Assembly: GCA_029265085.1 (NCBI GenBank)
Contig: JAJUJY010000040.1
Location: forward strand, 1-29,550
Reading direction: 5' to 3'
DNA: 29,550 bases
Source of the DNA: Chloroflexota bacterium
GTDB lineage: Bacteria; Chloroflexota; Anaerolineae; Anaerolineales; Anaerolineaceae
The notes below the pieces were generated by a model. The model saw nothing but the letters and a program-made list of their open reading frames with translations, did not search any database and was not told the origin of the DNA. Positions 6,964 to 15,156 of the stretch are shown one piece after another. Every line of letters begins with the position of its first letter. Position 1 is the stretch's first letter. Both the position numbers and the translations under genes were made by a program.

Positions 6964-8133
6964 TTACGCACCGCCTTGTCCGTAATAGGCAGGATCGGTA
7001 GGTGTTTCACCCGAAGGATCCCAAACATACACATAATCCCCTACATTCGCCCAATCAAATAACCAGCGCGAATCGCCAATGGAAAGGTTTACACAGCCGT
7101 GCGTACCCGGATAACCGAACCATGCCCGCCAATACGCACCATGTAACGCACGTTTTTGGTCGTAATACATCGTCCAGGGCACATCTTCCAGGTAATAATA
7201 ATCCGACCGGTCTGCTTCAAAAGCACCGCTCATCGTTTCGGTTTGTTTCTTTTCGTAAATCTGAAACACCCCTGGTTGAGTAAAGAATGGATCCCCACCG
7301 CTGGCGATCATGGTGGCAAATACCAACTGACCTTTCTCATACACGGATAGTGTTTGATCATACAAATTTACTTCGATCCAGCGATCCCCAGGTACGCCCT
7401 CTGGCGGCGCGGTGTTAATTCGCACCTGGCGAATATAACGCCGCTCCACCCATTCATTCGGACCAACCATATACCAATCGGTCTTATCTGCATTAACTAC
7501 ATTAAAAATTTGCACAACATCCTGCCGGAGGAGCACCCGCTTGGTAAGCGGATTAGCATATCCCGGGGCAGTGCGCACTTCAGCGGTATCAACAATCCAA
7601 CCAAAGGAGGTCTTTGGTGTTTTTTTGAACAATAACCCCTGGAACTGGGAATAAGCTACTGGTGAAGCCCGCATCCATTCCCCGGTGCGAAGCTGAACGT
7701 ACGGCTTATTATTGTAATAACCAACATTGACATAAGAAACATACCGAAGTTTTCCGCCATCAATATACCGAACCGGATTATTGCCAGCTGTCGCATCATC
7801 AAACGTAGCAAATACAGGAGCTTTTTCCACAGCATCCAGATTAATCCGCGCAATCATTACCGGACTGGCATTTAAGGCAGGATCAGGGCGTACAGCCGGC
7901 AGAGGGCGGGCAGGAATACTAATCCCGGTCCGTGCAAGGTCTGTAATGATCTTCGATGGCCCAGCCGGTAAACAATCCACCGGATCCACCAGATATGGCC
8001 CAGGAAGACATAACGGCTTCCCGGAATAGGGTTCACCATTCGGTGGAGTTGATTGAGCCAAAGCCGTGGCGGTTGGCGTCAATAAACCAACCAAGATCAA
8101 CAGCAGAGATAACACCTGTAAGCGTCTTTTCAT
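6964..8133 (-). CDS. Secreted L,D-transpeptidase (YkuD domain)
   Basis: This exported enzyme of 389 residues has a Sec signal peptide (MKRRLQ, hydrophobic core to about residue 22, probable ALAQ cleavage). A long non-catalytic region of about 220 residues contains SH3-like repeats (VRTAPGYANPL). The C-terminal YkuD catalytic domain carries the signature HGAYW then GYPGTHGCVNLS, with catalytic Cys347. Such enzymes make 3-3 peptidoglycan cross-links or attach peptides to the wall. An in-frame ATG 12 nt earlier (8145) exists, but the SD (GAGG) lies between the two and serves the ATG at 8133. The presence of this gene argues that the organism has peptidoglycan. It is monocistronic, convergent with the DUF4126 gene and shares its terminator. 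Confidence 0.88.
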   Translation of the reverse strand: MKRRLQVLSLLLILVGLLTPTATALAQSTPPNGEPYSGKPLCLPGPYLVDPVDCLPAGPSKIITDLARTGISIPARPLPAVRPDPALNASPVMIARINLDAVEKAPVFATFDDATAGNNPVRYIDGGKLRYVSYVNVGYYNNKPYVQLRTGEWMRASPVAYSQFQGLLFKKTPKTSFGWIVDTAEVRTAPGYANPLTKRVLLRQDVVQIFNVVNADKTDWYMVGPNEWVERRYIRQVRINTAPPEGVPGDRWIEVNLYDQTLSVYEKGQLVFATMIASGGDPFFTQPGVFQIYEKKQTETMSGAFEADRSDYYYLEDVPWTMYYDQKRALHGAYWRAWFGYPGTHGCVNLSIGDSRWLFDWANVGDYVYVWDPSGETPTDPAYYGQGGA

Positions 8134-8249
8134 GTGATTCCTCATCGATTAAACAAAGGGCAACCCTTCGTCATGATTTTATCAGTCTGGCAGGTTTCAT
8201 CAGAAAAACCTGACTAATTTTAACCCATTTTTATCACATTTTTCGCTGA

Positions 8250-9110
8250 TCACAATAATATCCCCGCTAAAACCCCAACAAATAATAAAACAGCTATCCA
8301 ACTATTGATATTAAAAAAAGCCAATCCAATTCTTGATAAATCATTGGGTTTAACCAAAAGGTGCTCCCAGGCCAATAAACCACCGCAAACAATCACTGCC
8401 ACCCAATACGGCCAATTCAAACCCAAAAAGATTCCCAAAATAAATAATAAGACCAGCATGGCTGCATGACAGATATTGGAAATGCGTAGGGCAAAAACTA
8501 TGCCTTTTTCTGCCGGGATAGAATGCAGATGATACGTTCGGTCAAAATCAATATCCTGGCATGCATACAAAATATCAAAGCCAGCAATCCATAAAGTGAC
8601 AATTCCAAGCAATAACCAGGCTGGTAAATCTTGCAGCGTAAATAAAGAGCCGCGTACAGCAACCCATGCTCCTGCCGGTGCAAGGCCGTCTGTGAATCCC
8701 AGAATAAAGTGAGATAGGCTGGTAAACCGCTTGGTGTAAGAATATCCTATCAAAAAAGCGACAGCAGCCGGAAGCAGCATCAGCGGAACAGGTCCTAACT
8801 TCCAGGCAGCAAAAATCAACACCATGGATGATAATATCGTACCCGTCACAGCGGTTCGTAGAGAAACTGCGCCAGTGGCTAACGGCCGGTTGGCTGTGCG
8901 CGGATTGCGCGCGTCCCACCAGCGATCCGCAACACGATTCATGCCCATTGCCAGAGTACGAGCGGTGGCCATCGCGATGGTGATCCAAATAAATTTCGAC
9001 CAGCCAGGCCACCCTTGAGCCGCAAGTACCATCCCTAAATAAGCAAACGGCAAGGCAAAAATGGTGTGCTCAAATTTAATTAATTCCAGGAAATTTTTTA
9101 CAGCTTTCAC
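8250..9110 (-). CDS. UbiA-family polyprenyltransferase (UbiA/MqnP-like)
   Basis: This integral membrane prenyltransferase of 286 residues transfers a polyprenyl chain onto an aromatic ring. The first Asp-rich motif is NRVADRWWDARNPRTANRPL (58-77) and the second is ACQDIDFDRTYHLHS; these bind Mg2+-diphosphate. The NPRTxxRPL block is typical of 4-hydroxybenzoate prenyltransferases and of MqnP of the futalosine menaquinone pathway. The longer in-frame ATG at 9170 would run into menA. The GTG at 9110 is 7 nt after a perfect minus-strand TATAAT and has no SD, so a leaderless GTG start is proposed. With menA next door and a UbiD-family decarboxylase 3.5 kb away, a menaquinone role is more likely than ubiquinone. 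Confidence 0.85.
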   Translation of the reverse strand: MKAVKNFLELIKFEHTIFALPFAYLGMVLAAQGWPGWSKFIWITIAMATARTLAMGMNRVADRWWDARNPRTANRPLATGAVSLRTAVTGTILSSMVLIFAAWKLGPVPLMLLPAAVAFLIGYSYTKRFTSLSHFILGFTDGLAPAGAWVAVRGSLFTLQDLPAWLLLGIVTLWIAGFDILYACQDIDFDRTYHLHSIPAEKGIVFALRISNICHAAMLVLLFILGIFLGLNWPYWVAVIVCGGLLAWEHLLVKPNDLSRIGLAFFNINSWIAVLLFVGVLAGILL

Positions 9111-9125
9111 CGGAACAATTATAAT
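9097..9125 (+). promoter_or_regulatory. menA promoter with palindromic, bidirectional -10 element
   Basis: On the plus strand TTTACA (9097-9102), 17 nt, TATAAT (9120-9125), then only 6 nt to the menA ATG. The -10 sits in the perfect palindrome ATTATAAT (9118-9125), so the minus strand also reads TATAAT (9123-9118), followed after 7 nt by the ubiA GTG. The minus-strand -35 is weak. One symmetric element appears to drive both genes, each without a leader. Confidence 0.65.
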
Positions 9126-9131
9126 CGGGCT

Positions 9132-10043
9132 ATGATTGAAACCAAACCAAATTCCCTCACGGCAACTCAAATCTGGTTGCTGGCTGCCCGCCCCAAAACC
9201 CTGCCCGTATCTGCCGCCCCTGTGATTATTGGCAGCGCAGTTGCCTTTTCATTGGAAAAATTTCAACTTATTCCTGCGCTGGTTACATTAGCTGCTGCAT
9301 TATTACTCCAAATAGGCGCCAACCTGTCAAACGACTTATTTGATTATCTCAAAGGGGCTGATACCCACGAGCGACTGGGCCCCACCCGGGTAACCCAGGC
9401 TGGATTGCTTACCCCGCGCCAGGTTATCGCAGGATTGATTATCGTGTTTGGATTAGCAGCACTCTGTGGAATTTACCTCATTGCACATGCAGGCTGGCCA
9501 ATCTTAGGAATTGGAGTCCTCGCTATTCTTTCCGCACTGGCATACACCGGTGGACCGTACCCCCTGGCGTATCATGGATTGGGTGAATTGTTTGTGTTCT
9601 TATTCTTTGGGTTGGCTGCGGTCTGCGGGACCGTTTATATCCAGTCACAATCGCTGCCGTTCGCAGCCTGGTGGGCGGCACTTCCCGTGGGGATGATTGC
9701 TATGGGGGTTCTGACGGTGAACAATTTGCGCGATATCGCCACAGACCGTGCAAGCGGCAAAAATACCCTGGCTGTGCGCTTTGGAGAGCAAGGAACCCGA
9801 ATCGAATACACACTCTGGATTGTGCTTGCCTATCTTGCGCCAATCGGTGCAGTGCTTACCCAGGCATCCACTGCATGGGTTTTCCTATCCTGGTTATCCA
9901 TCCCTTACGCGGTGAAAGTGGTAAAGCTGATCTTTCAACAAACCGGTCGTGGATTAAATCAGGTACTGGCAAAAACCGGACAACTTGAATTTATCTTTGC
10001 TATTTTTTATTCTATCGGGTTGATAGTAGCCGGTTTGATTTAA
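9132..10043 (+). CDS. menA: MenA-type 1,4-dihydroxy-2-naphthoate polyprenyltransferase
   Basis: This UbiA-superfamily membrane enzyme has 303 residues, the usual MenA length, and eight to nine helices. The N-terminal RPKTLPVSAAPVIIGSA block is characteristic of MenA. The first Asp motif is NDLFDYLKGAD (67-77) and the second is NNLRDIATDRASGKNTLAVRFG. It prenylates dihydroxynaphthoate to demethylmenaquinone. The gene diverges from the UbiA-family gene, and its ATG lies 6 nt after a TATAAT box with no SD. Having both MenA-like and UbiA/MqnP-like enzymes together leaves open which one acts in menaquinone synthesis and which has another substrate. Family assignment is firm; exact substrate is inferred. 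Confidence 0.87.
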   Translation: MIETKPNSLTATQIWLLAARPKTLPVSAAPVIIGSAVAFSLEKFQLIPALVTLAAALLLQIGANLSNDLFDYLKGADTHERLGPTRVTQAGLLTPRQVIAGLIIVFGLAALCGIYLIAHAGWPILGIGVLAILSALAYTGGPYPLAYHGLGELFVFLFFGLAAVCGTVYIQSQSLPFAAWWAALPVGMIAMGVLTVNNLRDIATDRASGKNTLAVRFGEQGTRIEYTLWIVLAYLAPIGAVLTQASTAWVFLSWLSIPYAVKVVKLIFQQTGRGLNQVLAKTGQLEFIFAIFYSIGLIVAGLI

Positions 10044-10050
10044 TATTCCA

Positions 10051-10791
10051 CTAGCGAGCTGATTGCCAGGGGCATAATTTTCGTTCCAGCCAATCCACCA
10101 CAAAATAGAGCCCTAAACCCAACAGGCTCATTGCGACCACCCCGGCATACATTGCCGGATAGTTAAACAACGTGGACCCATTCAGGTAGATGTAATATCC
10201 TAATCCACGGGTTGTGGCAAATAATTCCGCAACATACAAAACTGCCACCGCAGTTCCCACTGACTGGCGTAAAGCAGTCAATATCCCCGGCAAACTGGCC
10301 GGTAAATAGACATATCGAAACAATGCCATCCGGCCTGCTCCCAGGCTGCGCACACTGCGAATCAATTCAGGGCGCAAACTGGCAGCCTGGTCGCGTACCA
10401 GCACCAGGATTTGGAAGAATAAAATCAAGAAAATAATCACAATTTTCGCCAGGTCGCCAATTCCTAAGAATAGCAAAATCACTGGCACCAAAACAACCTT
10501 GGGGATTGGGTAAGTCAGGTAGATGACCGGTGAGAAGATCGCATTTAACTGCCTGGATTGCCCCAGCACCAATCCGGCGGGAGCAGCAAAGGCGATCGCG
10601 AGCAAAGTACTGGCAGTCACCCGCCACAGGCTCGCCAGGAAATGTGCTGGTAAATCACCGCCTAATTCCTGCCAAAACGCAACAGCAACCTGAACTGGCG
10701 TAGGCAAAATGGAGCGGTTCACCAGCAATGCAATAACCTCCCAAATCCCCAACAATGCCAGAGTTGCCCACAATAAATCTCTGCGTTTCAT
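10051..10791 (-). CDS. ABC transporter permease (SsuC/TauC/ThiX type)
   Basis: This inner-membrane permease has 246 residues and six predicted helices. It shows the BPD_transp_1 coupling loop with the EAA-type motif SLGAGRMALFRYVYLPASLPGIL-like segment near the middle. The start ATG overlaps the ATPase stop by 4 nt, a hallmark of translational coupling. It forms an importer with the next two genes (ATPase, lipoprotein receptor). The family carries sulfonates, nitrate, taurine, or thiamine precursors; the substrate cannot be chosen from this protein. It is convergent with menA, with only 7 nt between stops and no visible terminator hairpin. Confidence 0.87.
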   Translation of the reverse strand: MKRRDLLWATLALLGIWEVIALLVNRSILPTPVQVAVAFWQELGGDLPAHFLASLWRVTASTLLAIAFAAPAGLVLGQSRQLNAIFSPVIYLTYPIPKVVLVPVILLFLGIGDLAKIVIIFLILFFQILVLVRDQAASLRPELIRSVRSLGAGRMALFRYVYLPASLPGILTALRQSVGTAVAVLYVAELFATTRGLGYYIYLNGSTLFNYPAMYAGVVAMSLLGLGLYFVVDWLERKLCPWQSAR

Positions 10792-11549
10792 ACAGACTCC
10801 ATCCGGCTGCGTAGATCACGGCAAAGTACCTGGTACGCAGCGCTATCGCGATATCCAGGACGGGTAACATCCAAATTTTCTATGATCTCCGGCTGCCTGT
10901 TGGGAGGTTGTCCAAGCAGTAAGATTTTTTGGCCCATCACAGCTGCTTCTTCAATCGAGTGAGTGATTAATACCAGAGTTAAGTTTTGTTCCTGCCATAG
11001 TTCCAGGGTCAAACGCTGTAACGCCTCTCGGGTAGGCGCATCCAGCGAAGAAAATGGTTCATCCATTAATAAAACGTCCGGGCGCAGCGCCAGCGTACGA
11101 GCAATGGCAGTTCGTTGGCGCTGTCCGCCGGAGATTTGTCCGGGGAACTGGTCTGCAATCGGCAAAAGTCCCAGGCGCTCTAACCAGGCATCCACATCAA
11201 TCGTTTTTTGATAGTCAGCCGGAGCATGCACGCCATCTGGACCATAAAAATTTCGGATTCTCAGCCCCAGGCGAGTATTTTCTCGCACGGTTGCCCAGGG
11301 TAATAGACCATAATCTTGAATGATTAATCCAGTACAGGGACGCGGACGAATCAATTTCTGCCCATCAATGATTACCTGCCCTGAGGTTGGTTGGAGCAGA
11401 CCAGCCAGAATGGAAAGCAAAGTACTTTTTCCACATCCGGACGGGCCTAAAACAGCCCAGGCTGCATGGCGTTCAACCCGCCATGAGAATCCTTGAAAAA
11501 TTGGGCCGCCTCGCGAATAGCTGAAATCTAGCTGGTCTACTTCAATCAT
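10788..11549 (-). CDS. ABC transporter ATP-binding protein (SsuB/TauB type)
   Basis: This cytoplasmic ATPase subunit has 253 residues. It shows Walker A GPSGCGKST (35-43), a Q-loop (IIQDYGLLPW), the signature ISGGQRQR (139-146), Walker B VLLMDEP (159-165), a D-loop SSLD and an H-loop ITHS. All catalytic residues are present. It lies 2 nt after the receptor gene and overlaps the permease gene by 4 nt. The family couples ATP hydrolysis to uptake of sulfonate/nitrate/taurine-type solutes. Confidence 0.9.
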   Translation of the reverse strand: MIEVDQLDFSYSRGGPIFQGFSWRVERHAAWAVLGPSGCGKSTLLSILAGLLQPTSGQVIIDGQKLIRPRPCTGLIIQDYGLLPWATVRENTRLGLRIRNFYGPDGVHAPADYQKTIDVDAWLERLGLLPIADQFPGQISGGQRQRTAIARTLALRPDVLLMDEPFSSLDAPTREALQRLTLELWQEQNLTLVLITHSIEEAAVMGQKILLLGQPPNRQPEIIENLDVTRPGYRDSAAYQVLCRDLRSRMESV

Positions 11550-11551
11550 GC

Positions 11552-12517
11552 TTATTTTTCAGGCAAGAATTGGCCGGTCACGGTTTCTGCATAATTGTAG
11601 TCGCGTGAAATATAGCCTTTCCCCTTAGCCCATTCGATTGCATCCTGGAATTGTTCTTCACTGGGTACGCCCGCGGTTGGGAAGGTTGGCACTGGAAAAG
11701 CTTCAGCCAGAGGTGCAGGAACCATTTTCTGCTCCACCATTAACCCGCTGTATTTTTGCGGATCAGCATTAATCAAAGCGACTGCCTCTTCCACAGCTGC
11801 CAAAAATCCCTTTACTGCTTCCGGATTTTGGTCAATAAATGCTTTCCGCATGGAAATGACGCTGTAACTAAATTCCGGGTGCCGGGTATCATCCAGAACC
11901 ATGACTGCTCCATCTTGCATTGCAAGGCTAGAGAAAGGCTCTGGCAGCATGGCTGCTTTTAATTCTCCGCTGGCAAGAAGTGACATCCGATCCGGTATTT
12001 TGGGAACAGCAATGGTTTTAATTTCATTTGAAGACAGTCCTTCCGCCTGGAGCAAACGTTCCGTCAAATATTCAATCACCGTTGCCTGGGACACACCAAT
12101 TTCTATACCCTTTAATTCCTGTGCCTGGCTGATCCCAGCCTCTTTCGCTGCCAGGATCCGGAACAAAGCCTGGTTTGTGTCAGCAGTACGGGCAAAGCGT
12201 ACCACCTGCAAAGTCGTTTGATCTTTATTAAAAAGCAGAGTGGAAAGGACCTCATTCACCATTCCATCCGCCTGCCCGGCTGTAACCAGCTGATCGCGCT
12301 CAGGAGCAGATGCAGCAGGGACAAATTCCACCGTCAGATTATATTTGGCATACAATCCTTCTTGCTGCGCCACGACCATCGGCAAAACATCCAAAATTGG
12401 CAGCGCTGCAATCTTGATTGTAACTGGCCCGGCTTGCTGCGCAGGGGCACACGAAGCGAGCACCATACTAACCATCCAAAGGACTGAAATCAAAACCAGA
12501 TGGGTTCTCTTCATCAT
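11552..12517 (-). CDS. ABC transporter substrate-binding lipoprotein (NMT1/SsuA-like)
   Basis: This lipoprotein receptor has 321 residues, with lipobox VLASC (lipidated Cys23) and an NMT1/THI5-like type II periplasmic-binding fold (KIAALPILDVLPMVVAQQEGLY at the ligand lobe, then LTVEFVPAASAPERDQL). Members bind hydroxymethylpyrimidine precursors, sulfonates, nitrate or aromatic acids. The longer in-frame start at 12580 lies inside a predicted leader structure. The ATG at 12517 has GGAG 8 nt upstream and gives a clean signal peptide (MMKRTHLVLIS), so it is chosen. Being first in the operon and near quinone genes, it may import a precursor, but this is only positional inference. Confidence 0.85.
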   Translation of the reverse strand: MMKRTHLVLISVLWMVSMVLASCAPAQQAGPVTIKIAALPILDVLPMVVAQQEGLYAKYNLTVEFVPAASAPERDQLVTAGQADGMVNEVLSTLLFNKDQTTLQVVRFARTADTNQALFRILAAKEAGISQAQELKGIEIGVSQATVIEYLTERLLQAEGLSSNEIKTIAVPKIPDRMSLLASGELKAAMLPEPFSSLAMQDGAVMVLDDTRHPEFSYSVISMRKAFIDQNPEAVKGFLAAVEEAVALINADPQKYSGLMVEQKMVPAPLAEAFPVPTFPTAGVPSEEQFQDAIEWAKGKGYISRDYNYAETVTGQFLPEK

Positions 12518-12548
12518 CGAGTTTTCTCCAAAACAAGCAGAATTTAAA

Positions 12549-12607
12549 GAGTGTTCCTGGGGCGAGGATGAATGACCCATATGGATGATTCAGAAAACAC
12601 TCAGCCC
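12549..12607 (-). promoter_or_regulatory. Structured 5' leader of the ABC operon (riboswitch-like)
   Basis: On the minus-strand transcript a 7-bp closing stem GAGTGTT (12602-12596) / AACACTC (12555-12549) encloses a hairpin at 12592-12569. That hairpin has TGAAT/ATTCA and ATCC/GGGT stems separated by a C-C mismatch, with an ATAT loop. GGGC (12607-12604) can pair with GCCC (12563-12560), crossing the closing stem as a pseudoknot. A -10-like TAAAAT lies just upstream. No known riboswitch consensus (TPP, SAM, preQ1, fluoride, guanidine) was recognised. Confidence 0.35.
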
Positions 12608-12644
12608 AAATTTTACCTAATCTTTCAACAATTTGTGCAACGGT

Positions 12645-14132
12645 TTAACCCTTATGCTTCGATATTCCAGCAAGACCAAGTTGTGTCCATATTTGATCAA
12701 CCTTTTGTTTGACAACCGGATCCATCTGCACAACTTCTGGCCAGGTGCGGGCATATCCTTCTTCTGGCAGTTTCGCTGTTGCGTCAATTCCGATTTTACC
12801 GCCAAAGGAGCTTAGGGATGACGCATGGTCCAACTGATCAACTGGTCCTTGCGCAGTCACAATATCTCTGCTCCAATCCACGTTTCCAAATACCTGCCAG
12901 GCTGTAAGTGAAAGATTCTGCACATCCACCCATTCATCTACGATAACCAACGCTTTGGAGAGTGAGAGTAAGGCCAATCCCCACAATCCGTACATCACTT
13001 TCCGGGCATGACCGGGATAACGCTTTCGGATTGAAACCATTACCAGGTTATGAAAAACCCCTTCAGCAGGCATATGAATATCCACGATTTCCGGTAAGAA
13101 CAATTTCATCAAAGGCAGGAAAAGGCGTTCGGTTGCCTTGCCCATATAAACATCTTCCATCGGTGGGATGCCAACGACGGTTGCCGGGTAAATTGGAGAT
13201 TGACGGTGCGTAACTGCGGTCAAATGAAAAGCCGGAAAGCGCTCCACAGGAGTGTAATAGCCGGTATGATCCCCAAATGGCCCTTCATCCCGGTAATCTG
13301 CCAGGTCCACATACCCTTCCAAAACAATTTCTGCTTCTACCGGCACTTCTAATGGCTGCGAAACACAGGGTACAAACGGCACCGCATCTCCCCGCAGATA
13401 TCCCGCCAACAGATATTCATCGATTTCCGGAGGCAGCGGCGCGGACGCGCACCACATGCTGGCTGGGTCGCCGCCTAAAACAATCGCAGCGGGGATGCGG
13501 GTTTGAGCAAGCTGCCGGGCTCGCTGCTCATGTTCTGCTCCTCCTTTATGCCGCTGCCAATGCACCAATAAAGTCTGGCTATCAACCACTTGTAAGCGGT
13601 ACATGCCCACATTCCGCACCCCGGTTTCAGGATTGCGAGTAATCACTTGAGGTAAGGTAATAAACCGGCCGCCATCCTTTGGCCAACATTTTAATACCGG
13701 CAAAAAATCCAGTGACGGATTTTCTGTAATCACTATCTCCTGCACCGGAGCGCGGCGTACCTTTTTGGGGCGCACACCGGCTGCCAATAATGCTGATACC
13801 AATCCGTAACCCCTACCAACAGCCTGCCCCAGTCCACGGGGTAAACGCATGTCAATCAGCAGGGACAAATTACGATTGAGATCTTCCAATTCATCTACAT
13901 TAAGCCCCCAGGCCATGCGCTGCGCTGAGCCGAAGGCATTGATCAAAACTGGCAGTTTAGAACCGCTGACATTTTCAAACAAAAGTGCCCGATTGAATGC
14001 GGGTGCCCCTTTACTGATCCGGTCTGTGATCTCGGTAATTTCCAACTCCGGAGAAACCTGCATCGGAATTCGCGCCAGTTGACCGCGTTGTTCTAATAGT
14101 TCGATGAAAGCTCGAAGATTCTTAATCGGCAT
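12645..14132 (-). CDS. UbiD-family prenylated-FMN decarboxylase (UbiD/MqnL-like)
   Basis: This protein of 495 residues has the usual length of UbiD and contains the family's best conserved block EGPFGDHTGYYTPVE followed by PIYPATVVGIPPMED, which builds the prenyl-FMN and catalytic Glu/Arg site. UbiD enzymes decarboxylate a prenylated aromatic acid and need prenyl-FMN made by UbiX; no UbiX is in this window. AAAGGAG lies 5 nt before the ATG at 14132, so this start is preferred to one 18 nt upstream. Together with the UbiA-family prenyltransferase it resembles the MqnP/MqnL pair of the futalosine menaquinone pathway. It diverges from the sdh operon. Confidence 0.87.
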   Translation of the reverse strand: MPIKNLRAFIELLEQRGQLARIPMQVSPELEITEITDRISKGAPAFNRALLFENVSGSKLPVLINAFGSAQRMAWGLNVDELEDLNRNLSLLIDMRLPRGLGQAVGRGYGLVSALLAAGVRPKKVRRAPVQEIVITENPSLDFLPVLKCWPKDGGRFITLPQVITRNPETGVRNVGMYRLQVVDSQTLLVHWQRHKGGAEHEQRARQLAQTRIPAAIVLGGDPASMWCASAPLPPEIDEYLLAGYLRGDAVPFVPCVSQPLEVPVEAEIVLEGYVDLADYRDEGPFGDHTGYYTPVERFPAFHLTAVTHRQSPIYPATVVGIPPMEDVYMGKATERLFLPLMKLFLPEIVDIHMPAEGVFHNLVMVSIRKRYPGHARKVMYGLWGLALLSLSKALVIVDEWVDVQNLSLTAWQVFGNVDWSRDIVTAQGPVDQLDHASSLSSFGGKIGIDATAKLPEEGYARTWPEVVQMDPVVKQKVDQIWTQLGLAGISKHKG

Positions 14133-14226
14133 TGGCACTCCTTTATTCAATCAGGGCACTGTCAAATATGTCTTTGGATTAATAGTATTCTATCCCAAAT
14201 TCATTCGAAAAATCATCACCGATTTA

Positions 14227-14257
14227 TTGACAAAATTCGATCCAATTACTATATAAT
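14227..14257 (+). promoter_or_regulatory. Promoter of the sdhCDAB operon
   Basis: A perfect TTGACA (14227-14232) is followed by TATATAAT (14250-14257). TATATA gives a 17-nt spacer and TATAAT a 19-nt one. The sdhC SD AGGAGG lies about 45 nt downstream, giving an ordinary leadered transcript. Confidence 0.65.
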
Positions 14258-14313
14258 TTTGACAGACCTTACTTGCCATTTTTGCGTCCCAAAATATTTC
14301 ACAGGAGGTAAAG

Positions 14314-14733
14314 ATGTCCAGCCTGAAAACCACCCTGACCGGATATGCCGGTTACCGCGGGCGGGAAGGGCACTGGAGTTTCCTGCTCCACCGGATCACC
14401 GGGTTAGGAACTGTGCTCTTTTTAACCATCCACATCATCGACATTGCATTTGTCTATTTTGCCCCTAAGCTGTTCATGGAGGCAATCAACCTCTACCAAA
14501 CCACGCTGTTCGGAATTGGGGAGGTTTTTCTGATCTTCTGCGTCTTTTATCACGGCGTCAATGGGCTGCGTGTGGCCTTTTTTGATATGTTTCGACCACA
14601 AAACTGGTCAATTGAAGGCCAACGCTTATCATCCCGCACCACATTAATCATTTCGCTGGTTTTGTGGGCACCGGCCGCATTTGTAATGGTGCGCAATCTT
14701 TTAATTCATAATTTTGGCCTGTTCGGCGGGTAG
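14314..14733 (+). CDS. sdhC: Succinate dehydrogenase cytochrome b subunit
   Basis: This membrane anchor has 139 residues and three helices. The family motif SFLLHRITGLG gives His26, helix I contains His40, and helix II carries YHGVNGLR with His80; these are the likely heme b ligands. It anchors the SdhAB dimer to the membrane and passes electrons to quinone. AGGAGG precedes the ATG at good spacing. It is first in sdhCDAB, with sdhD 9 nt downstream. Confidence 0.9.
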   Translation: MSSLKTTLTGYAGYRGREGHWSFLLHRITGLGTVLFLTIHIIDIAFVYFAPKLFMEAINLYQTTLFGIGEVFLIFCVFYHGVNGLRVAFFDMFRPQNWSIEGQRLSSRTTLIISLVLWAPAAFVMVRNLLIHNFGLFGG

Positions 14734-14742
14734 GAGAAAACA

Positions 14743-15144
14743 ATGACTGCAACAACCTCACCCAGAAAAGTTGCGATTGCGCGAAATTATGAAACCGTTG
14801 CCTGGAAATGGATGCGGTACAGCGCCTTTTTATTGATCCCATTGGTTTGGGGGCATGCTATTTTGCAAGATGTGGTGGTCGGTGTTCATGCGATGGACTT
14901 AGGCTATGTTGCCGACCGGTGGGCCAGCCTGTTTTGGCGGGTCTATGACGCCTTACTGCTTGGGTTTGCCTTTGCACACGGAGTAAATGGATTGCGCCAG
15001 GTGCTCAATGATTTTATCCATGCCCCTAAGGGACGGAAAATTCTCAATTGGGGATTATTTATCTTCTGGCTGGCAGTTACCCTCTTTGGCGGTATTGCAC
15101 TGGTTGCAGGTGTTAACCAGGAATTTCCATTACCCGGAGCTTAA
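14743..15144 (+). CDS. sdhD: Succinate dehydrogenase membrane anchor subunit
   Basis: This membrane anchor has 133 residues and three helices. His38, His49 and His79 are candidate heme or quinone ligands. The segment AHGVNGLRQVLND closely mirrors HGVNGLR of SdhC, suggesting the two anchors are ancient duplicates. AGGAG lies just before the ATG. It works with SdhC as the quinone-reactive part of complex II. Confidence 0.88.
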   Translation: MTATTSPRKVAIARNYETVAWKWMRYSAFLLIPLVWGHAILQDVVVGVHAMDLGYVADRWASLFWRVYDALLLGFAFAHGVNGLRQVLNDFIHAPKGRKILNWGLFIFWLAVTLFGGIALVAGVNQEFPLPGA

Positions 15145-15156
15145 GGAGAACATCCA

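Noticed and set aside
9111..9170. ATG-initiated longer form of the UbiA-family protein
   Set aside because: It would start inside menA coding sequence on the opposite strand and cross the shared -10 element.
12518..12580. Longer N-terminus of the substrate-binding lipoprotein
   Set aside because: It would bury the signal peptide behind 21 polar residues; the ATG at 12517 has a proper SD and lipobox spacing.
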